A stretch of 20,858 nucleotides of DNA from an uncultured Rivibacter sp. (GTDB lineage Bacteria > Pseudomonadota > Gammaproteobacteria > Burkholderiales > Burkholderiaceae). Every line of letters starts with the position of its first letter. Position 1 is the stretch's first letter. The notes below the pieces were generated by a model. The model was not told the origin of the DNA, did no database searches, and saw nothing but the letters and a program-made list of their open reading frames with translations. Below, piece after piece: positions 15,757-20,858 of the stretch. A program made the position numbers and the translations under genes. The stretch is taken from contig CAMLNA010000074.1 in the NCBI GenBank assembly GCA_946481025.1, positions 1 to 20,858 on the forward strand, given 5' to 3'.

Positions 15757-16425
15757 TTACTGCAGGGCGCCGAACGGATTGCGCGGCGTCGCGCTCGCTT
15801 CCTTCTTGGCGGGAGCGGGGGCGGGAGCCGCCGGCGCAGCGGCGGCGGGGGGGTTGGCTGGCGCATCGGCTGCGCGCTTGGGCGGCGTGGCGGCCGAGCG
15901 GCGGGACGGCGCGGGCTTGGGGGCCGGTGCGGTGGCTTCGATCACCGACGGCGCCGGCACGAGCACGGTTTCACCGAGCGATTCGCGGATCTTGCGGGCC
16001 AGGCCTTCGGCCTCGGTGCGCGTGGTGCCGCTCACCGCGTCGCCCTGGCGCAGCTGCTGCAAGGCCATGGCCGAGGCACGCAGCCCGCTCACGGCGATGA
16101 GGCTGTTGGCGGTGGCGTCCTTCGTGTCGCGCTGCAGGACTTCCTGTGCCGCGACGATGGCGGCGCCGTAGTTGCCGCCGTCGAAGTGGATCTGCGCCAT
16201 GCGTGACCACGGAGCGGTGGCCGAGGGGTGGGCCCGGGTGGCGGCGTGGAGCACCGACAAGGCCTTGGCCGTGTCGCCGGCCTGCTGCGCTGCCCGAGAC
16301 TCCTCGAGCATTGCGCCGAGTTCGGGTTCGGGGGCCGGTGCCTTGGGCGCCGAGCTGCACCCCACCAACAGCGCCATCACGCAAGACAGCACACCCAGTT
16401 GCGCGAAACGTACGCGCTGCGTCAT
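15757..16425 (-). CDS. TPR-containing lipoprotein at head of the sheath operon
   Basis: The 222-residue product starts with a lipoprotein signal peptide: basic start, hydrophobic core VLSCVMALLVG, and lipobox L20-V-G-C23. Residues about 36-115 form tetratricopeptide-like helical hairpins (AAQQAGDTAKALSVLHAAT, then the ATAPWSRMAQIHFDGGNYGAAI pattern, quoted in part). Residues about 155-215 are Pro/Ala/Lys-rich and probably disordered. The ATG at 16425 has GGGAGG about 8 bases upstream. Similar lipoproteins often precede tssB in Burkholderiales T6SS loci; their role is poorly known, perhaps envelope anchoring or peptidoglycan-proximal assembly. As first gene of the operon it lies about 60 bases from a plausible promoter. 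No accepted symbol is given because I cannot match one safely. Confidence 0.85.
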   Translation of the reverse strand: MTQRVRFAQLGVLSCVMALLVGCSSAPKAPAPEPELGAMLEESRAAQQAGDTAKALSVLHAATRAHPSATAPWSRMAQIHFDGGNYGAAIVAAQEVLQRDTKDATANSLIAVSGLRASAMALQQLRQGDAVSGTTRTEAEGLARKIRESLGETVLVPAPSVIEATAPAPKPAPSRRSAATPPKRAADAPANPPAAAAPAAPAPAPAKKEASATPRNPFGALQ

Positions 16426-16492
16426 GTTGGGAACCTCCCTGCTACTACTTGTTCATCACCGGCGCAAAGCCTTCGAGCGCCAGCGGGGTTGG

Positions 16493-16522
16493 ATTAAACC
16501 CGAGCAGCCTAGCGACTGTCCC
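16493..16522 (-). promoter_or_regulatory. Candidate sigma-70 promoter for the leftward operon
   Basis: On the minus strand GGGACA (16522-16517) and TTTAAT (16498-16493) are separated by 18 bases. The -10 matches TATAAT at five of six positions and the -35 matches TTGACA at four. Transcription would begin near 16485, leaving a leader of about 60 bases before the TPR lipoprotein start at 16425. No sigma-54 (GG/GC) promoter was seen in this gap. Confidence 0.45.
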
Positions 16523-16537
16523 CCCCACGTTAGGGGA
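16519..16537. promoter_or_regulatory. GC-rich inverted repeat, possible operator
   Basis: TCCCC (16519-16523) is mirrored by GGGGA (16533-16537) around a spacer containing ACGTTA. It overlaps the -35 of the candidate leftward promoter and lies in the gap between divergent operons, so it may be a regulator site. A hairpin in either transcript is an alternative. Confidence 0.3.
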
Positions 16538-16608
16538 TCGTTTCATCTGCTTACCTTTCGTGTGGTAGGCACCCTCGATCGGGGGGCACCCACCCACACC
16601 GCGGCCCC

Positions 16609-16614
16609 TACACT
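16609..16614 (+). promoter_or_regulatory. Possible -10 element for the tssJ operon
   Basis: TACACT fits the -10 consensus at T1, A2 and T6, and start of transcription would be near 16621, about 43 bases before the tssJ GTG. No recognisable -35 is present 16-18 bases upstream, so an activator would be needed. Weak evidence. Confidence 0.22.
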
Positions 16615-16663
16615 CGCGGAGCTTTTTCGAGCCTTGCAAACAAACTCAACAGGGGGATCTCCG

Positions 16664-17359
16664 GTGCCGAGGGAGATGCTAGCGAGCGGTTGTGCGCTGT
16701 CGTTTCGCGCATGGGGCCGCAGTGTTGTGCGCAGCATTGCCGTGTTGCCGATCTGCTTCGTGCTGGGCGCCTGCGCCAGCCTGCCCACGCCGTCCGAAAT
16801 GGTCAGCAAGGCACTCGAAGCCACCGGGCTCAAGGCCCCCGAGCCCCCGACGAACCCGCTGGCCGAGGCCGACGTTTCGAAGCTCGATCCCTCGAAACTC
16901 GAGCTCTCGCAGGTGCCGCGCTTCGTCTCCTTCAAGCTGCACGCGAGCCCGGCGCTCAACATCGATGCGCAGGGCCGGTCCCTGTCGCTGGTGGCGCGGC
17001 TGTACAAGCTCAAGTCGCCAGACGCCTTCTGGAAGGCGCCCTATGCCGCCTTCGGCAACAGCGCCAAGGAAAAAGAGTTGCTGGGCGACGACATCGTCGA
17101 GGTGCGCGACATCCAGCTCGTGCCCGGCCAGCAGATCAACCTGCGCGAAAAGATGTCGCGCGACGTCGGCTACGTCGGCGTCGTCGCGCTGTTCCATTCG
17201 CCGGCGCCGCAGCGCTGGCGCTATGTGTTTGCCGCCAGCAAGCTCGAGTTCAGCGGCCTCGCGATGGGCGCGCATGCCTGCTCGCTGAGTGTGCTGGCCG
17301 GCGAACCGCTCTACCTCGACCCCGCACTCGCCCGGCTCGGCCCGGGCGTGTGCGCGTAG
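16664..17359 (+). CDS. tssJ: TssJ, T6SS outer-membrane lipoprotein
   Basis: The product is TssJ (VasD/SciN family), the outer-membrane lipoprotein that with TssM and TssL forms the trans-envelope complex. A hydrophobic stretch IAVLPICFVLGAC ends in lipobox L34-G-A-C37. The mature part carries the beta-sandwich motifs VSFKLHASPALNIDAQGRSL (about 87-106), LVARLYKLKSPDAFWKAPYAAF (quoted in part) and the C-terminal GYVGVVALFHSP. GTG at 16664 is preferred because AGGGGGA lies 6 bases upstream; this gives a long 20-residue n-region. The ATG at 16676 sits directly on a GGGAG and a GTG at 16727 would give a shorter signal peptide. tssK begins 25 bases after the stop. The family call is firm and the exact start is not. 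Confidence 0.92.
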   Translation: MPREMLASGCALSFRAWGRSVVRSIAVLPICFVLGACASLPTPSEMVSKALEATGLKAPEPPTNPLAEADVSKLDPSKLELSQVPRFVSFKLHASPALNIDAQGRSLSLVARLYKLKSPDAFWKAPYAAFGNSAKEKELLGDDIVEVRDIQLVPGQQINLREKMSRDVGYVGVVALFHSPAPQRWRYVFAASKLEFSGLAMGAHACSLSVLAGEPLYLDPALARLGPGVCA

Positions 17360-17384
17360 GACCGTCAGTTTCCAGGATGCAGTC

Positions 17385-18734
17385 GTGATCCCGACACAGA
17401 AACTTCTTTGGGGCGAGGGCCTGTTCCTGCGCCCGCAGCACTTCCAGCGCCAGGACGCCTACCACGAGTGGCGTCTGGCCCGGACCGCACGCGCGCTGCA
17501 CCCGTATGCCTGGGGCGTGCAGTCGCTCAAGCTCGACACCGATGCGCTGCAGTCCGGCATGGTGCGGCTGCTCGAGGCGCACGTCGTGTTCCCCGACGGC
17601 GAGATCCTGCAGGCACCCGGCGAAGACGAACTCCCGCCGCCGCTGGCACTGTCGTCCCTGCCGGACGTGAGTGCCGAGGTCGTGCTGCACCTGGCGCTGG
17701 CGCCGCTGCGCACCTCGGGCAGCAACTTCGCCGCCTCGCTCGAAGAGGCCGACACCGCCGTGCGCTATGTGCAGCACCAGCAGACCGCCCCCGACCTCTT
17801 CACCGGCGCGGTGGACTCCGAAGTGACGGTGCTGCGCAAGTCGGTGCGCCTGCTGGCCGACCACCAGCCGCGCGATCACCTCGTCAGCGTGCCGGTGCTG
17901 CGGCTGCGCCGCACCTCCACCGGCGGCTTCGAGCTCGACGGCCGGTTCGTGCCCCCCTGCCTGTCGATCCAGGCCTCGCCGGCCCTGTCGCTGCGCCTGC
18001 GCCGCCTGCTTGACGCGCTGGAGGCCAAGGTCGAGGCGTTGTACGGCTTCCACCGGGAACCCAGCAAGAACATCATCGAGTTCCGCTCCGGCGACGTGGC
18101 TTCGTTCTGGCTGCTGCACACGGCCAGCGGCGCCTTCGCCGAGCTGTCCCACTACTTCCGGCACCCGGGGCTGCACCCCGAGCGGCTGTACCAGTCGCTG
18201 CTGTCGCTGGCCGGCGCGCTGCTCACCTTCTCGAAGAGCTACCGGCTCGCCGACCTGCCGGCCTACGACCACGCCGCCCCCACGGCCGCGTTCACCAAGC
18301 TCGACGACATCGTGCGCGACCTGCTCGAAACGGTGATCTCCACCCGCTACTTCGCCATCGCGCTCAACGAGATCAAGCCCGCCTACCACCAGGGGCGGCT
18401 CGACAGCCAGCAGATCGACGGCAGCACCTCGCTGTACGTGGGCGTGAGCGGCAGCGTGCCGCCGGCCGAGCTGGTCGACATGGTGCCGCTGCGATTCAAG
18501 CTCGGCGCCCCCGACGACGTCGACAAGCTGGTGCTCTCGGCGATGCCGGGCGTGCGTCTCGTTCACCAGCCGCAGGTGCCGCCCGCCATTCCAGTGCGGC
18601 CGGGCACCTACTACTTCCTCATCGAGCCGCGGGGCCAGCTTTACGAGCGCATGCTCGCGGCCCAGGCGATCACGCTCTACACGCCCGGCAGCATCGGCGA
18701 CCTGAAGCTCGAGCTGCTGGCCGTCAACCCCTGA
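17385..18734 (+). CDS. tssK: TssK, T6SS baseplate to membrane-complex adaptor
   Basis: The 449-residue product is TssK (ImpJ/VasE family), the trimeric protein joining the baseplate to the TssJLM complex. It starts with IPTQKLLWGEGLFLRPQHFQ, a family signature. Later blocks include ELSHYFRHPGLHPERLYQ (about 250-270) and the C-terminal membrane-complex binding domain with FLIEPRGQLYERMLAAQ. GTG at 17385 is preferred, with AGGA 8 bases upstream and the conserved opening directly after it. An out-of-frame ATG at 17377 gives only three codons before a stop. The gene sits 25 bases after tssJ and ends 15 bases before the tssL ATG. Confidence 0.96.
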   Translation: MIPTQKLLWGEGLFLRPQHFQRQDAYHEWRLARTARALHPYAWGVQSLKLDTDALQSGMVRLLEAHVVFPDGEILQAPGEDELPPPLALSSLPDVSAEVVLHLALAPLRTSGSNFAASLEEADTAVRYVQHQQTAPDLFTGAVDSEVTVLRKSVRLLADHQPRDHLVSVPVLRLRRTSTGGFELDGRFVPPCLSIQASPALSLRLRRLLDALEAKVEALYGFHREPSKNIIEFRSGDVASFWLLHTASGAFAELSHYFRHPGLHPERLYQSLLSLAGALLTFSKSYRLADLPAYDHAAPTAAFTKLDDIVRDLLETVISTRYFAIALNEIKPAYHQGRLDSQQIDGSTSLYVGVSGSVPPAELVDMVPLRFKLGAPDDVDKLVLSAMPGVRLVHQPQVPPAIPVRPGTYYFLIEPRGQLYERMLAAQAITLYTPGSIGDLKLELLAVNP

Positions 18735-18749
18735 CTCTTGCGCGTTGCC

Positions 18750-19556
18750 ATGAACGTCAATCCCAACGCCGGCCTGCCCACCCAGCCGCCTTCGCTGTTC
18801 GGCAACACCGTGCCCGCGATGCCGGCACCGCAGCGCTCGCATGCCGCCCTCGAAGCCAGCTGCCTGCTCGACCTGATGTACGACGGCTTCTACATGCTGT
18901 TCCTGCTGCGCAACCAGCAGGCGCCGGCCGAGGCCGAGGGCTTTCGCGAGAAGGTGCGGGAGTTCCTGGTCGAGTTCGAGCGCGGCAGCAGCAAGCTCGG
19001 CGCCGCCAGCGAAGACGTCTACCTGTCCAAGTACGCCTTCTGCGCGCTGGTCGACGAAGTGGTGCTGCAGTCGCAGTTCACCGTGCGCGACGCCTGGGAG
19101 CGCCAGCCGCTGCAACTGCAGTTCTTCGGCGAGCAGCTGGCCGGCGAGAACTTCTTTGCCCGCCTGGAAGACCTGCGCCGCCAGGGCGCGGCGCGGTTGC
19201 AGGTGCTGGAGGTCTTCCACATGTGCCTGCTGCTGGGCTTCAAGGGCAAGTACCTGATCGAAGGCATCGAGAAGCTCAACTACCTCACTGCGCGGCTGGG
19301 CGACGAGATCGCGCAATGGCGCGGCCGCCACGCCGAGCTGTCGCCCCACTGGGCCGCACCCGACCGCATTGCCCACACCCTGCGCCACGAGGTGCCGCTG
19401 TGGGCCATCGCGTCGGTGTTCGCGCTGCTCGGCCTGGGCGCGTTCGTCGGCCTGAACTGGCACCTCTCGCGCGGCACCCGGCAGGACCTCGCGGCCTACC
19501 AGGACGTGATCAAGATGCCGCCCAAGGTGGCCAACGTGACCATCACCCTGCCATGA
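18750..19556 (+). CDS. tssL: TssL (DotU family), T6SS inner-membrane protein
   Basis: The 268-residue product is the short form of TssL. The cytoplasmic DotU domain covers about residues 35-190, with LLDLMYDGFYMLFLL near 39-53, YAFCALVDEVVL at 95-106 and VFHMCLLLGFKGKY near 155-168. One transmembrane helix lies at about 216-236 (PLWAIASVFALLGLGAFVGL), followed by a short periplasmic tail. There is no peptidoglycan-binding OmpA domain, so that function must come from another protein, possibly the one at the right edge. ATG at 18750 is preferred over a TTG at 18738; neither has a clear Shine-Dalgarno, suggesting coupling to tssK, whose stop is 15 bases upstream. Confidence 0.95.
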   Translation: MNVNPNAGLPTQPPSLFGNTVPAMPAPQRSHAALEASCLLDLMYDGFYMLFLLRNQQAPAEAEGFREKVREFLVEFERGSSKLGAASEDVYLSKYAFCALVDEVVLQSQFTVRDAWERQPLQLQFFGEQLAGENFFARLEDLRRQGAARLQVLEVFHMCLLLGFKGKYLIEGIEKLNYLTARLGDEIAQWRGRHAELSPHWAAPDRIAHTLRHEVPLWAIASVFALLGLGAFVGLNWHLSRGTRQDLAAYQDVIKMPPKVANVTITLP

Positions 19557-19629
19557 GATCTCAAGTGCCAACGTGGATTCCAAGCGTCTCGGACGGCCGA
19601 TCGTCGTACTCGACGAGCGGGGTGTCCGA

Positions 19630-20697
19630 ATGAGCGATACGACGCTGCTCGATGCCTTGCCCGGCGATGCCGTCTGCGGCGAGGACCTGTCGTTTTCTAC
19701 CGAGTTCGACCAGATCGCCGAGCTGCGCCGGCAGGACGACCCGACGCTCGACCAGGGCGAGTGGGTCACGAGCCTGAAGCAGGCCGACTGGCCCGCCGTG
19801 GCCCGCTTGTGCGAGCAGCTGCTGCGCGAGCGCACCAAGGACCTGCGGGTGGTCAACTGGCTGACCGAAGCCGACGCGCTGACCCGCGGCTATGCCGGCC
19901 TTGCCCGCGGCCTGGCCCTGGCCGCCGGCCTGTGCGAGCGGCACTGGGAGCTGCTGCACCCGCAGGCCGACGACGGCGACATGGAGCAGCGCATCGGCAC
20001 CCTGAGCTGGCTGCTCAATCGAGTGACCACGCTGGCGCGCCAGCTGCCGGTGCTGCGCAATGCGCAGCGCACGGTGAGCCTCACCGACATGGCCGAGGCC
20101 CGCGCCCTGCAGCAGGCCATCGAAAGGCAACCCGACGCAGCCGAGTCGCTGTCGCGCGGCAAGCTGGCGCTGGCCGACGTGGCACGCATCCAGAAAGAAA
20201 CGCCGCGCCCGTGGCTGCGCGAGCAGCTCGCCGCCTTGCACGACGCGGTGGCGGCGCTGGCCGGCCTGCAGGCATCGGTCGACGGCCACCTCGGTGCCGA
20301 CGGCCCGACCTTCGTGTCGGCACGCGAGGCCCTGGCCGGCGCGCTGCACGACCTCGAACGCCTGGCGCGCGAAACCGGCGCGGTCGAAGGCACGGCCGCC
20401 TCAACGCCGACCACGGCCGCCGCCGCGAGCGAGGGTGCCAACACAACCGCAAGCCAGGCCGCGCCAGGCGCTCCCGGCATGCTGGCGACGCGCGAGCAGG
20501 CGCTGGCGCAGTTGCGCCAGGTCGCCGACTTCTTCCGCCGCACCGAACCGCACAGCCCGGTGGCCTACCTGGCCGACAAGGCGGCGCGCTGGGGCGAGCT
20601 GCCACTGCACGAGTGGCTGCGGCAGGTGGTCAAGGACCAGACCTCGCTGGCACAGCTGGAAGAGCTGCTGGGCGTGCCGGGCGAACAGCAGCCCTGA
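19630..20697 (+). CDS. tssA: TssA, T6SS cap and assembly protein
   Basis: The 355-residue product is TssA. The ImpA N-terminal domain covers about residues 5-125: GDAVCGEDLSFSTEFDQIAE, then WPAVARLCEQLLRERTKDLR and ARGLALAAGLCERHW (segments quoted). Residues about 140-255 are helical. An Ala/Thr/Gly-rich linker (about 257-290) leads to a C-terminal helical domain with VADFFRRTEPHSPVAYL and WLRQVV, typical of TssA. TssA docks on TssKFG and the membrane complex and directs tail polymerisation. ATG at 19630 is preferred (GGGG about 9 bases upstream); GTG at 19573 would add 19 unlike residues. The 73 bases after tssL hold no gene. Confidence 0.93.
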   Translation: MSDTTLLDALPGDAVCGEDLSFSTEFDQIAELRRQDDPTLDQGEWVTSLKQADWPAVARLCEQLLRERTKDLRVVNWLTEADALTRGYAGLARGLALAAGLCERHWELLHPQADDGDMEQRIGTLSWLLNRVTTLARQLPVLRNAQRTVSLTDMAEARALQQAIERQPDAAESLSRGKLALADVARIQKETPRPWLREQLAALHDAVAALAGLQASVDGHLGADGPTFVSAREALAGALHDLERLARETGAVEGTAASTPTTAAAASEGANTTASQAAPGAPGMLATREQALAQLRQVADFFRRTEPHSPVAYLADKAARWGELPLHEWLRQVVKDQTSLAQLEELLGVPGEQQP

Positions 20698-20704
20698 TCG
20701 GGCC

Positions 20705-20785
20705 TTCACCGCAGAGACGCGGAGATTCGCGGAGGAATACGGGCTTCTCTGCGGTCCTCTGCGCCCTCCGCGCCTCCGCGGTGAA
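20705..20785. repeat. Imperfect inverted repeat of CGCRGAG units, REP-like
   Basis: The left end TTCACCGC-AGAGACGCGGAG is mirrored by the right end reading CTCCGCGCCTCCGCGGTGAA. Each arm contains repeated short CGCRGAG-like units, and the two arms could form a long imperfect hairpin. The element lies in the gap between convergent tssA and the OmpA-type gene, a typical place for dispersed palindromic repeats found in many proteobacterial genomes. It could terminate transcription on either strand, though no T-tract is present. Confidence 0.65.
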
Positions 20786-20815
20786 TGACTTTGGTGTGAA
20801 GGGCCAGTGGCGCGC

Positions 20816-20858
20816 TTACTGCCCCACGCGGAACTCGATGCGCCGGTTGCGCGCCCGC
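20816..20858 (-). CDS. C-terminal end of an OmpA-family protein (runs off right edge)
   Basis: Reading leftward, the edge encodes R-A-R-N-R-R-I-E-F-R-V-G-Q then TAA. N-R-R-I-E-F followed by a short tail is the usual end of OmpA-type peptidoglycan-binding domains. In T6SS loci such proteins (TagL-like) bind the cell wall for the membrane complex, and the short TssL here would need such a partner. Only 13 codons are visible, so the rest and the role are inferred. Confidence 0.6.
   Translation of the reverse strand, partial: RARNRRIEFRVGQ

Noticed and set aside
16621..16663. Possible sigma-54 -12 element (TTGCA at 16634)
   Set aside because: There is no TGGC-type -24 element at the required distance upstream.
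17250..19856. 868-codon minus-strand open frame across tssK and tssL
   Set aside because: It is antisense to tssJ, tssK and tssL, which have family motifs and ribosome sites. The His/Gln/Arg-rich translation has no recognisable motif.
1..20858. CRISPR arrays, tRNA or rRNA genes, insertion sequences, transposases
   Set aside because: No spaced direct repeats, no tRNA- or rRNA-like stretch and no transposase-like protein were seen; the region is almost fully coding for T6SS genes.

Overview
The window is most of a type VI secretion system (T6SS) locus from a GC-rich bacterium. Gene content, gene order, GTG starts and strong third-position GC suggest a Burkholderiales betaproteobacterium. That placement is inferred; no rRNA or other taxonomic marker is present.

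Two operons diverge from a regulatory region at about 16426-16663. The rightward (+) operon encodes the baseplate and membrane side: tssJ lipoprotein, tssK, tssL and tssA. It ends at 20697 and is followed by an 81-bp imperfect inverted repeat. At the right edge, the last 13 codons of an OmpA-type protein converge from the minus strand. tssM, tagF and a PAAR gene are not in the window.

The leftward (-) operon begins with a TPR lipoprotein gene, then tssB, tssC (sheath), hcp (inner tube), tssE, tssF, tssG (baseplate), tssH/clpV (disassembly ATPase), a small unrecognised gene and vgrG (tssI). A convincing intrinsic terminator lies between hcp and tssE, so hcp probably sits at the end of an abundant upstream transcript.

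Left of clpV the locus becomes an effector island. The VgrG is an evolved spike: core, then a transthyretin-like segment, then a C-terminal HExxH zinc-metallopeptidase domain like that of Pseudomonas VgrG2b. It lacks the usual C-terminal DUF2345 beta-prism region. That region appears instead as a separate 215-aa gene four genes into the effector cluster. Between the two halves lie two tandem homologous genes, a lipoprotein and a shorter copy without a signal peptide, which are good candidates for immunity to the metallopeptidase. After the free DUF2345 gene come a DUF4123 adaptor gene and the first 269 codons of a large VasX-type effector that runs off the left edge.

The most interesting feature is therefore a split spike: a protease plus immunity cassette sits where the VgrG C-terminus would be, and the displaced C-terminus is now linked to a DUF4123/VasX loading module.
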